This document shows, one piece after another, positions 1-6,490 of a stretch of DNA of 14,882 nt. Numbering within the stretch: the stretch's first letter is position 1; every line of letters begins with the position of its first letter. A model generated the notes under the pieces. It worked only from the letters and a program-made list of their open reading frames with translations. It was not told where the DNA came from and did not search any database. The position numbers were made by a program, and so were the translations under genes. The stretch comes from Lysobacterales bacterium (GTDB taxonomy: Bacteria > Pseudomonadota > Gammaproteobacteria > Xanthomonadales > Xanthomonadaceae): positions 1 through 14,882 of the forward strand of contig JAATFS010000180.1 of NCBI GenBank assembly GCA_015655035.1, read 5' to 3'.

Positions 1-27
1 AAAGCCCTGAAGGATGCCGTAAACTAA
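1..27 (+). CDS. hupB: DNA-binding protein HU-beta, C-terminal end only (partial)
   Basis: The window opens in frame with codons for KALKDAVN followed by TAA. This is the characteristic C-terminal tail of HU-beta, a small histone-like protein that bends and packages DNA in the nucleoid. Only the last eight residues are visible; the rest lies upstream of the window. The identification rests on this short tail plus position, because hupB lies directly before ppiD in many gammaproteobacteria and ppiD is here the next protein gene. The stop codon is only 11 bases before tRNA-Val, so the tRNAs may be read from the hupB transcript. Confidence 0.75.
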   Translation, partial: KALKDAVN

Positions 28-38
28 TCGACTCGCTA

Positions 39-113
39 GGGTGCTTAGCTCAGCGGTAGAGCGTCTCCCTTACACGGAGAGGGTCGGGGGTTCGAAACCC
101 TCAGCACCCACCA
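39..113 (+). tRNA. tRNA-Val(UAC)
   Basis: A full cloverleaf can be drawn. The acceptor arm GGGTGCT pairs with AGCACCC and CCA is encoded at 111-113. The anticodon stem TCTCC/GGAGA encloses the loop CTTACAC, giving anticodon TAC, which reads GUA and related valine codons. The T arm contains GGGTTCGAAACCC. It lies 11 bases after the hupB stop and 27 bases before the first tRNA-Asp, so the three tRNAs probably share one transcript. Confidence 0.96.
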
Positions 114-140
114 AGCACCGGTAGCAAATGTTTCAAGTGC

Positions 141-217
141 GGAGCGGTAGTTCAGCTGGTTAGAATGCTGGCCTGTCACGCCGGAGGTCGCGGGTTCGAG
201 TCCCGTCCGCTCCGCCA
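141..217 (+). tRNA. tRNA-Asp(GUC), copy 1
   Basis: The acceptor arm GGAGCGG pairs with CCGCTCC, with discriminator G and encoded CCA at 215-217. The anticodon stem CTGGC/GCCGG holds the loop CTGTCAC, giving anticodon GTC. The T arm is CGGGTTCGAGTCCCG. The 77-base gene is identical to the second copy at 315-391. Confidence 0.97.
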
Positions 218-232
218 GTAACACTGAAGCCC
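141..232 (+). repeat. 92-bp direct repeat, unit 1 (tRNA-Asp plus 3' flank)
   Basis: Positions 141-232 equal 315-406 base for base: the 77-base tRNA gene plus 15 further bases (GTAACACTGAAGCCC). Identity starts exactly at the tRNA 5' end and stops at C233 against T407. The shared flank is the left arm of the terminator hairpin found after copy 2, so the duplication included part of the terminator. Confidence 0.9.
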
Positions 233-273
233 CTGAGAAATCGTGGGCTTCACTTTCTCGGTCAGGGGTCTCG

Positions 274-304
274 GCTGCTGGTGGGAAAGGTGCAGTAGCT
301 TTTT
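274..304 (+). terminator. Weak terminator-like hairpin between the two tRNA-Asp genes
   Basis: GCTGCTG (274-280) can pair with CAGTAGC (293-299), including one G-U pair, around a 12-base loop, and five T follow at 300-304. This resembles an intrinsic terminator but the stem is short and the loop large. If active it would lower expression of the second tRNA-Asp. It may equally be a relic of the duplication. Confidence 0.35.
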
Positions 305-314
305 CAGTTTCAAC

Positions 315-391
315 GGAGCGGTAGTTCAGCTGGTTAGAATGCTGGCCTGTCACGCCGGAGGTCGCGGGTTCGAGTCCCGTCCGCTCCGCCA
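315..391 (+). tRNA. tRNA-Asp(GUC), copy 2
   Basis: Every base matches copy 1, including the encoded CCA at 389-391, and the identity continues 15 bases past the CCA. The gene is followed at once by a strong intrinsic terminator, so it is the last gene of the tRNA cluster. Two adjacent Asp genes raise the dose of the only tRNA species needed for both Asp codons. Confidence 0.97.
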
Positions 392-406
392 GTAACACTG
401 AAGCCC
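315..406 (+). repeat. 92-bp direct repeat, unit 2 (tRNA-Asp plus 3' flank)
   Basis: Second unit of the tandem tRNA-Asp duplication, offset by 174 bases from unit 1. Its 3' flank runs into an intact terminator at 402-433, whereas the flank of unit 1 runs into a spacer with weaker, alternative hairpins. Confidence 0.9.
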
Positions 407-433
407 TCGGCAGCAATGCCGGGGGCTTTTTTT
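402..433 (+). terminator. Intrinsic terminator of the tRNA cluster
   Basis: AGCCCTCGGCA (402-412) pairs with TGCCGGGGGCT (417-427) over 11 base pairs with one G-U, around a GCAA loop. A run of T follows up to 433. The shape and the position, 10 bases after the tRNA-Asp CCA, are typical of a Rho-independent terminator. Confidence 0.9.
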
Positions 434-547
434 GTCTGTTCCCAAGGCGACCGCGCCCGGATGTCGGCATGCGCGAGCGCCGGGCTGGGTGACGGGGCGG
501 TAAGCGGGTTAAACTGCGGGGCTCGCCCTCAGGCCTTGATTTTTCCA

Positions 548-2518
548 ATGCTGCAGAAACTTCGCGACAAGACCTCCGGCTGGATCGCCACCGCCATCCT
601 GGGGTTGCTGATGATCCCGTTCCTGTTCGTCATCGATACCAGCTATCTCGGGGGCGTCGGTGCGAACAACGTGGCCAAGGTGCAGGCGCCGCCGTCATGG
701 TGGAAGTCCGCCCCGTCCTGGTGGCCGCTGTCGCTGCTGTGGCAGCACCACGAAATCAGCACGGAGGATTTCCGCGCGCGCTTGGAGCAGGCGCGGATGC
801 AGCAGCGCCAGCAACAAGGCGATGCGTTCGACCCGCGCGAATTCGAGTCCCAGGACAACAAGCTCAAGACGCTCGACCAGTTGATCGATGAGCAGGTCGT
901 GCGCCTGGTCGCGGAAGATGCGGGTGTGGTGGTCGGCGACGCGACCGTGCGCGACTATATCGACAGCATTCCGGCGTTCCAGACCGATGGCAAGTTCAAC
1001 GCCGACCAATATCGCCTGGCGCTGGCGCAGGGTACGCCACCGCGTACGCCAGCTGCGTTCGACACGCTAGTGCGCGAAAGCTTGCAGCAATCGCTGATTC
1101 CCGTGGCAATCGCCGAATCGGGGTTCACCACGAAGTCCGAATTCGAGCGTGTGCTCAAGCTGATGGGCGAAACTCGCGATGTGGAACTGGCGTTGCTGCC
1201 GACGCCGGCCGCCGATACCGCCGCCGTTTCCGATGCGCAGGTCAAACAGTGGTACGGCGCGCATGCAAGCGATTTCCGCCAGCCGGAAACTGTTTCGATC
1301 GAGTACGTCGAATTGAACGGCGCCAGCTTGCCGCCTGCATCGCCGGCGGACGAGGCGACGCTGCGCAAGCGCTACGAGGACGAGAAGTCGCGCTTCACCG
1401 AAGCCGAGCAGCGCCTGGCTTCGCATATCCTGATCACCGCTGGCAATGATGCCGCTTCGCAAAAGGCCGCCGAGCAAAAGGCGAGCAAGCTCGCTGCGGA
1501 AGCCAGGCAGCCAGGGGCGGACTTCGCTGCGCTGGCGAAGGCCAATTCGCAGGATCCGGGATCCAAGGACGCCGGTGGCGACCTGGGCTGGGTTGAGAAG
1601 GGGGCAATGGTCAAGCCGTTCGAGGATGCCTTGTTCGCGATGAAGGCGGGCGAGGTGGTCGGTCCGGTCAAGACCGAGTTCGGTTATCACGTGATCAAGC
1701 TGCGCGAGCTCAAGGGTGGGCAGGGCAAGTCGTTCGAGCAGGTGCGCGACCAGTTGGCGAGCGAACAGCTCAAGAGCGACAACGACAAGGTCTATGCGGA
1801 ACTGAGCGGAAAGCTGGTGGATCTGGTCTACAAGAACCCCACCGCGCTCGCGCCTGCCGCCAAGGATGCGGGTTTGACGGTGCAGAAGCTGGGGCCGTTC
1901 TCGCGGACCGATGCGAGCGGCATCGCCGCCAATCCGGCAGTGCTGCGCGCCGCGTTCTCCGAAGCATTGGTGCAGGATGGTACGGCTAGCGATCCGATCG
2001 AGCTGGGGCCGAACCACAGCGTGATCGTACGTGTCACCCAGCATGCCGCCGAACAGGCATTGCCGCTGGACAAGGTGCGCGATCGGGTGATTGCCGACGT
2101 GCGTGCCGATCGTACTGCGAAGGCTGCGGCCAAGGCGGCCGATGCGCTGGTGGAGCGTTTGCAGAAGGGCGAGAAGCTGCAGGCCCTGGCCGAGGCGGAG
2201 AAGTTGCAGGTAAGCCCGATCCCGGGTCTGCCGCGCACCGCGCCGGTACCGTCGCCGGCCGCCAACCAGGCGATCTTCAGTGCACCGGCGCCCGCCGAGG
2301 GTAAGCCGTCGGTCGGACGGGTGGAGCTCAATGCGGGCCGTTATGCCGTATTCGTCGTCAACAAGGTGACGCCGGGCGACATCGCCCAGGTCCCGGCCGA
2401 GCAGCAGGGCATGCTGCGTCAGCAACTCAGCCAGATCGACGGCGGAGCGGCGGCGCAAGCCTTCGTCGGGGCGATGCGCAAGCGCTTCAAGATCACGATC
2501 GAGGAATCGCAGCTCTGA
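548..2518 (+). CDS. ppiD: Peptidyl-prolyl cis-trans isomerase D (periplasmic folding chaperone)
   Basis: This 656-residue protein has the PpiD layout. A short basic N-terminus and one membrane helix (about residues 11-30) anchor it in the inner membrane. A SurA_N-like helical chaperone region follows, then one parvulin (PPIC) domain at about 285-383 with the motifs ASHIL, FAALAKANSQDPGSKDAGGDLGW and FGYHVIKL, then a C-terminal chaperone part. PpiD is known to sit at the SecYEG exit and help newly exported proteins fold. I chose ATG 548 because it gives the usual start MLQKLRDKTSGW; the frame stays open up to 416, but that part covers the tRNA terminator. No strong Shine-Dalgarno sequence is visible. 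A Trp-rich tandem heptad (residues 49-62) just past the helix looks inserted compared with E. coli PpiD. Position after hupB supports the call. Confidence 0.93.
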   Translation: MLQKLRDKTSGWIATAILGLLMIPFLFVIDTSYLGGVGANNVAKVQAPPSWWKSAPSWWPLSLLWQHHEISTEDFRARLEQARMQQRQQQGDAFDPREFESQDNKLKTLDQLIDEQVVRLVAEDAGVVVGDATVRDYIDSIPAFQTDGKFNADQYRLALAQGTPPRTPAAFDTLVRESLQQSLIPVAIAESGFTTKSEFERVLKLMGETRDVELALLPTPAADTAAVSDAQVKQWYGAHASDFRQPETVSIEYVELNGASLPPASPADEATLRKRYEDEKSRFTEAEQRLASHILITAGNDAASQKAAEQKASKLAAEARQPGADFAALAKANSQDPGSKDAGGDLGWVEKGAMVKPFEDALFAMKAGEVVGPVKTEFGYHVIKLRELKGGQGKSFEQVRDQLASEQLKSDNDKVYAELSGKLVDLVYKNPTALAPAAKDAGLTVQKLGPFSRTDASGIAANPAVLRAAFSEALVQDGTASDPIELGPNHSVIVRVTQHAAEQALPLDKVRDRVIADVRADRTAKAAAKAADALVERLQKGEKLQALAEAEKLQVSPIPGLPRTAPVPSPAANQAIFSAPAPAEGKPSVGRVELNAGRYAVFVVNKVTPGDIAQVPAEQQGMLRQQLSQIDGGAAAQAFVGAMRKRFKITIEESQL

Positions 2519-2555
2519 CCGCTGCGAATCGGCGAAGTACGTTGTCGTGACCACG

Positions 2556-2586
2556 AAAAAGCCCGGCGAGCATGCCGGGCTTTTTT
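2556..2586. terminator. Bidirectional terminator between ppiD and mltD
   Basis: GCCCGGC (2561-2567) pairs with GCCGGGC (2574-2580) around a six-base loop. Five A precede and six T follow, so both strands give a GC-rich hairpin with a U tail. It lies 38 bases after ppiD and 95 bases beyond the mltD stop, and so serves both convergent units. The 94 bases from here to mltD hold nothing else I can recognise. Confidence 0.92.
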
Positions 2587-2680
2587 GTTGTATCGGACCA
2601 TGCAGTGATGCGGCGCGATCGGGAGTCTGTCGTCGCGGCGAGGCCTCTGGCCATTGCCACGAATCAGTCCGCAGAGCCCG

Positions 2681-3868
2681 TCAGGGTCTATCTTCGAACG
2701 CAAGCACCATGCCGGGCTTCAGTACGCTGCGCTTGGTCAGGCCATTGTTGGACAGGAGTGCGCCGACGGTGATGCCGTAGCGCTTTGCGATGGTCCAGGC
2801 CGACTCGCCATCGCGGACGGTATGAGTGCGGCCAGGCTTGCTTGTGCGCTTGTCCGCACTTGCCACGCGGGAGGCATCGGACAGCGCCGTATTCGGCTCG
2901 GCCGGACGAGGGCGCACCTGGAACGCGGCAAGCGCGGCGTCAGGCACGGACTCGCCTTCGACGGCTGGCGCCAATACGTTCCGGATGGCGCTGGGCTGGC
3001 TCTTGCTGAGTGCCGGGTTTAGCCGCGCCACCATCTCGGGCGCCAGCGCTTTCTGGCCGGCCCAGTTGGCCAGGCTGATGCCTGCCGGCAATGCGTGTTC
3101 GACCAGTACCGGGACCGGGCGGTCCAGTGCCGTCAGCAGGCCGCCGTGGGTTTGGGCGCGATCCAGTACGCAGCTCAGGGCGTGCAGCTTTTCCACGTAT
3201 TGATACGTGACCTGGGACAATCCTGGCAACTTGGAGGGCTCGGCATTGCTGGCGTTCATGCCGGCACGGCGCATCGACTGGAGTACGCGGTACTCGCCGG
3301 CGTTGTACGCCATCATTGCCAGCCGCCAGTCGCCGCCGAACATGCCATACAGCGTCTTCAGGTAGCGCACGGCCGCAGAGGTGGAATCGACCGCCGACAA
3401 GCGGCCGTCGTACTGGCCACTGACCGCCACCTGATGATTGCGCGCGGTGGAGGCGATGAACTGCCACATGCCGGCGGGGCCATTGCCGTTGCGTGCGGCG
3501 GGGTGATAGCCACTCTCCACGAACGGGATCAGCGCGAATTCGGTGGGCAGGCCGGCCTGGCGCAATTCGTCGACGACGTAGCCGAACAGTGGCAGTACGT
3601 CCTGATCGTCCGCAGCCAGCCGGGTCGGAGCGCGGGAAAAATGTTGCTCCCAGCGCGGGCTGCTCTGGTCACTGTCGCAGCCAGGATCGGCGCGACCGGC
3701 CAGAAACGAAGAAAAAATGTCGCGGCCATTGCGAGTGAGGGAGGTTTCGCTGCTGGTGGCGTCAGAGGGGGTGGCCAACAGTAACGGCGGATTCTCGATA
3801 CCGGCATCAGTGGCCGCCGGCAGCGTGGTCGGTAATCCGGTCAATAGCGCCAGTAACAGACGCCTCAT
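2681..3868 (-). CDS. mltD: Membrane-bound-type lytic murein transglycosylase D with LysM
   Basis: The 395-residue protein starts with a signal peptide (MRRLLLALLTGLPTTLPAA). A family 1 lytic transglycosylase (SLT) domain follows at about 95-200. The motifs ALIPFVESGYHP, GPAGMWQFI and MAYNAGEYRV are visible, and the expected catalytic Glu is E118. One LysM peptidoglycan-binding module closes the protein (about 349-391, HTVRDGESAWTIAKRYG). Such enzymes cleave the MurNAc-GlcNAc bond with formation of 1,6-anhydroMurNAc during wall turnover. E. coli MltD is a lipoprotein with two LysM modules; here I see no lipobox cysteine near the signal peptide and only one LysM, so the protein may be soluble in the periplasm. 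The ATG overlaps the gloB stop by four bases (ATGA), which implies coupled translation in a gloB-mltD operon. Confidence 0.9.
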   Translation of the reverse strand: MRRLLLALLTGLPTTLPAATDAGIENPPLLLATPSDATSSETSLTRNGRDIFSSFLAGRADPGCDSDQSSPRWEQHFSRAPTRLAADDQDVLPLFGYVVDELRQAGLPTEFALIPFVESGYHPAARNGNGPAGMWQFIASTARNHQVAVSGQYDGRLSAVDSTSAAVRYLKTLYGMFGGDWRLAMMAYNAGEYRVLQSMRRAGMNASNAEPSKLPGLSQVTYQYVEKLHALSCVLDRAQTHGGLLTALDRPVPVLVEHALPAGISLANWAGQKALAPEMVARLNPALSKSQPSAIRNVLAPAVEGESVPDAALAAFQVRPRPAEPNTALSDASRVASADKRTSKPGRTHTVRDGESAWTIAKRYGITVGALLSNNGLTKRSVLKPGMVLAFEDRP

Positions 3869-4629
3869 GCGCGAAAATCGTCCTTCCAGCGCCGAAGTTC
3901 GGCGAAAACTTCCACTTCGTCCACGGGCGCGCGTGACAGTCGCTGCGCGACGGCGGCGTGGATCGCGGGGGCATCCGTTCGCAGGAACGGATTGGTGGCC
4001 AGTTCACTCCGAAGCGAAATCGGCAGGGTAGAACGGGCTGCGTGACGCATAGCCAGGGCTTCCTGTTGACGGCGCTGCAATGCAGCGTTGGCGGGGTCCA
4101 CCTGCAGCGCGAAGGCCGCATTGGACAAGGTGTATTCGTGGCCGCAGCAGACTTGCGTGTCGCCGGGCAATGAGGCCAGGCGCTGCAGGGAGCGCAGCAT
4201 CTGCGGTGGCGTACCTTCGAACATCCGTCCACAGCCCAGGCTGAACAAGGTGTCGCCACTGAACAGCAGCCCATCGGTGGCATAGGCCACATGGCTGCGA
4301 GTATGGCCTGGAACTTCGATCACCTGGAAGGAGATGTCCAGCAGTGAAAACCGGCTGGCGTCGGCGACCCGTTCGCAGTCGATAGGGATGCGATCCTCGT
4401 ATGGGGCGTAGACCTGAACGTCGGGCCAGCGCGAACGTAGCCGTTCCACGCCGCCGATATGGTCGTTGTGATGATGCGTCAGAAGGAGCGCAATTGGGGT
4501 CAGCCCCTGCTGGGCAGCGGCTTCCACGGGGGCCGCTTCACCGGGGTCGACAATGATGGCCTTGCCATCGCCGGTGTTCAGCACCCAGATGTAGTTGTCG
4601 TCGAATGCGGGCAGGGCGGTCAGTCGCAT
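3865..4629 (-). CDS. gloB: Hydroxyacylglutathione hydrolase (glyoxalase II)
   Basis: This 254-residue metallo-beta-lactamase-fold enzyme hydrolyses S-D-lactoylglutathione to D-lactate and glutathione, the second step of methylglyoxal removal in the cytoplasm. The metal-binding motif THHHNDHIGG is at residues 51-60 (H52, H54, D56, H57). The later ligand motifs VPGHTRSH, FSGDTLFSLGCGRMFEG and CGHEYT are all present, and the C-terminal HAGH-type domain ends with RWKDDFRA. Length matches the family. I chose the ATG at 4629 because MRLTALPAFDDNYIW is the standard N-terminus; an in-frame upstream ATG at 4668 would place 13 extra residues inside the neighbouring gene. It overlaps mltD by four bases, and its start is 12 bases from the divergent methyltransferase start. 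Confidence 0.94.
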   Translation of the reverse strand: MRLTALPAFDDNYIWVLNTGDGKAIIVDPGEAAPVEAAAQQGLTPIALLLTHHHNDHIGGVERLRSRWPDVQVYAPYEDRIPIDCERVADASRFSLLDISFQVIEVPGHTRSHVAYATDGLLFSGDTLFSLGCGRMFEGTPPQMLRSLQRLASLPGDTQVCCGHEYTLSNAAFALQVDPANAALQRRQQEALAMRHAARSTLPISLRSELATNPFLRTDAPAIHAAVAQRLSRAPVDEVEVFAELRRWKDDFRA

Positions 4630-4641
4630 AGAATTGCGACC

Positions 4642-5295
4642 ATGCCTGCCGCTCCGATCCCCCGTCAAGCCGGCGTCTCATCCTGGTTTGAAACGGGGGC
4701 GGGACGTTCATTGCTCCAATTGGAGCATCCGGTCGCATTGGAAGCCTTGCGTGGTCGCCCCTCGCAGCCCTGGCTGTGGCTGTCGCCAGCAGCGGGGTTG
4801 CTGCCTGCGCGGTCGGAATTGCAGGGACGTGGCATACGGCTGTATCGGCGTGGCGATGGCTACGACGGCGACGTGCGTTGCGGCTTGCCGCTGCCTCTGC
4901 CCGTCGAAAGCGTACAGGCGATCGTGGTCGAGCATGCGGCCCAGGGATCGGCAGGCGACTTTCTGGACGAGTGCGCGCGCGTGCTGATGCCGGGTGGCAG
5001 GCTATGGCTGTTTGCGCTCAATCCGCTGAGTCCCTATCGATTGCACTGGGCGCGCCACGGCGTCGCGGCGATACGGCCGGATCGTTTGCGCTCGTTGGCG
5101 CAGCGGGCCGGCTTGCAATGCGTTGGCAGTCCGCGCTATCTCGGACCCATGTGGCAGCTCGGGCGCGTTCCCTCGGGGCCGGGCAGGGCGCCCTGGCGTG
5201 CGGTCTGTTTGTTGGAGCTGGAGAAGCGCTCGGTCGCGGCGGTGGGGCCTACCCCGTTGATGATGCGTTGGCAGCGTCCGGCCATCACTATTTGA
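4642..5295 (+). CDS. YafS-like methyltransferase-fold protein
   Basis: The 217-residue protein resembles the class I SAM-dependent methyltransferase fold and occupies the place of E. coli yafS, between gloB and rnhA. The later part of the fold is recognisable: a strand and acidic helix (SVQAIVVEHAAQGSAGDFLDECARV), then the post-motif LMPGGRLWLFALNPLSPY at about residues 115-132. The glycine-rich SAM motif expected near the N-terminus is not canonical (PWLWLSPAAGLLP replaces DxGxGxG), and E. coli YafS from memory is equally degenerate. Substrate and activity are therefore unknown. The ATG at 4642 has no visible Shine-Dalgarno sequence; upstream in-frame starts lie inside gloB. rnhA follows after 15 bases and dnaQ after that, so this is probably the first gene of a three-gene unit. 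Confidence 0.78.
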   Translation: MPAAPIPRQAGVSSWFETGAGRSLLQLEHPVALEALRGRPSQPWLWLSPAAGLLPARSELQGRGIRLYRRGDGYDGDVRCGLPLPLPVESVQAIVVEHAAQGSAGDFLDECARVLMPGGRLWLFALNPLSPYRLHWARHGVAAIRPDRLRSLAQRAGLQCVGSPRYLGPMWQLGRVPSGPGRAPWRAVCLLELEKRSVAAVGPTPLMMRWQRPAITI

Positions 5296-5310
5296 ATTTT
5301 CAGGAAATAC

Positions 5311-5763
5311 ATGAAATCGATTGAAGTCCATACCGACGGCTCCTGCCTCGGCAATCCCGGGCCGGGAGGCTGGGCGGCGTTGTTGCGCTACAACGGGCGC
5401 GAGAAGGAGCTTGCCGGCGGCGAGCCCAACAGCACCAACAACCGGATGGAGCTGATGGCCGCGATCATGGCGCTGGAAACGCTGACCGAGCCTTGCCAGA
5501 TCGTGTTGCATACCGATTCGCAATACGTGCGCCAGGGCATCACCGAATGGATGAGTGGCTGGCTGCGCCGCAACTGGAAGACTGCGGGCGGTGACCCGGT
5601 CAAGAATCGTGAGCTGTGGGAGCGCCTGCATGCGGCGACCAAGCGGCATACGATCGAGTGGCGCTGGGTGAAGGGCCACAACGGCGACCCGGACAACGAG
5701 CGCGTCGACGAACTGGCCCGTAATCAAGCCATTGCCCAGCGCAACGGCGCGACGATCTACTGA
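5311..5763 (+). CDS. rnhA: Ribonuclease HI
   Basis: RNase HI cuts the RNA strand of RNA-DNA hybrids and so removes R-loops and primer remnants. The 150-residue protein has all catalytic residues in place: D9 (HTDGSC), E47 (NRMEL), D69 (HTDSQYV), H123 (VKGHNGDPDNE) and D133 (VDELA). Each is one position lower than the E. coli residues D10, E48, D70, H124 and D134. The Trp-rich basic protrusion (EWMSGWLRRNWK, residues 79-90) used for hybrid binding is present. An AGGA Shine-Dalgarno at 5302-5305 fits the start. The stop is seven bases before dnaQ. In E. coli rnhA and dnaQ are divergent; here they read the same way. Confidence 0.97.
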   Translation: MKSIEVHTDGSCLGNPGPGGWAALLRYNGREKELAGGEPNSTNNRMELMAAIMALETLTEPCQIVLHTDSQYVRQGITEWMSGWLRRNWKTAGGDPVKNRELWERLHAATKRHTIEWRWVKGHNGDPDNERVDELARNQAIAQRNGATIY

Positions 5764-5770
5764 GGGACGC

Positions 5771-6490
5771 ATGCGTCAGATCATTCTCGATACCGAAACC
5801 ACCGGCCTGGAGTGGCGCAAGGGCAACCGCGTCGTCGAAATCGGTGCGGTGGAACTGCTGGAACGTCGCCCCAGTGGCAATAATTTCCATCGCTACCTCA
5901 AGCCGGATTGCGAGTTCGAGCCCGGCGCCCAGGAAGTGACCGGCTTGACGCTGGACTTCCTTGCCGACAAGCCGGTGTTTTCCGACGTGGTCGAGGAATT
6001 CCTCGCCTACATCGATGGCGCCGAGCTGATCATCCACAACGCCTCGTTCGACATCGGCTTCCTCGACAACGAGTTGTCGTTGCTGGGCGACAGTTTCGGC
6101 AAGATTATCGACCGCGCCAGCGTGACCGACACCTTGGCGATGGCGCGCGAGCGCTTCCCGGGGCAGCGCAATTCGCTGGATGCGCTGTGCAAGCGCCTGG
6201 GCGTGGACAATTCGCATCGGCAGTTGCACGGCGCATTGCTCGATGCCCAGATCCTGGCCGACGTGTACATCGCTTTGACCTCGGGTCAGGAGGAAATCGG
6301 TTTTGCCTCGCTGGATGCCGACAGCGGATCGGGCAATGCGGGCGGGTTGCCGGCCTTCGATCCGGCGATGCTGCTGCCGCGTCCGCGCGTAGTGGTTACG
6401 GCCTCGGAACTGGAAGCGCACGAGGCCCGGCTTGAGCGCTTGCGCAAGAAAGGCGGGCGTGCGCTATGGGACGAAGCGGTGGCGCTGTAA
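5771..6490 (+). CDS. dnaQ: DNA polymerase III epsilon subunit (3'-5' proofreading exonuclease)
   Basis: The 239-residue protein is a DEDDh exonuclease that removes misinserted bases within the Pol III core. Exo I is LDTETTGL with D7 and E9, Exo II is IIHNASFDIGFLDNE with D94, and Exo III is LHGALLDAQ with H153 and D158. After the exonuclease domain, QEEIGF matches the Qxx(L/I/M)xF type of sliding-clamp motif, at the place where E. coli epsilon has its own. The C-terminal tail (about 205-239) is the part that in E. coli binds the alpha subunit. I chose ATG 5771 because MRQIILDTETTG is the normal start and GAGGGA overlaps the rnhA stop as Shine-Dalgarno. The C-terminal codons and stop form one side and the loop of a hairpin (6481-6500). 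Confidence 0.96.
   Translation: MRQIILDTETTGLEWRKGNRVVEIGAVELLERRPSGNNFHRYLKPDCEFEPGAQEVTGLTLDFLADKPVFSDVVEEFLAYIDGAELIIHNASFDIGFLDNELSLLGDSFGKIIDRASVTDTLAMARERFPGQRNSLDALCKRLGVDNSHRQLHGALLDAQILADVYIALTSGQEEIGFASLDADSGSGNAGGLPAFDPAMLLPRPRVVVTASELEAHEARLERLRKKGGRALWDEAVAL

Noticed and set aside
416..547. Upstream in-frame extension of ppiD
   Set aside because: It begins inside the tRNA terminator hairpin and does not resemble PpiD; the family start MLQKLRDKTSGW is at 548.
45..548. Minus-strand ORF of 167 codons with an internal repeated segment
   Set aside because: The repeated part is the antisense translation of the two identical tRNA-Asp genes; the phrase is a well-known false gene over tRNAs.
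1067..2554. Long minus-strand ORF (495 codons) opposite ppiD
   Set aside because: It is a high-GC shadow of a clearly identified gene, arginine-rich and without family motifs, and it runs across the terminator-proximal region.
3095..3784. Plus-strand ORF of 229 codons opposite mltD
   Set aside because: It is antisense to the catalytic domain of mltD and has no motif of its own.
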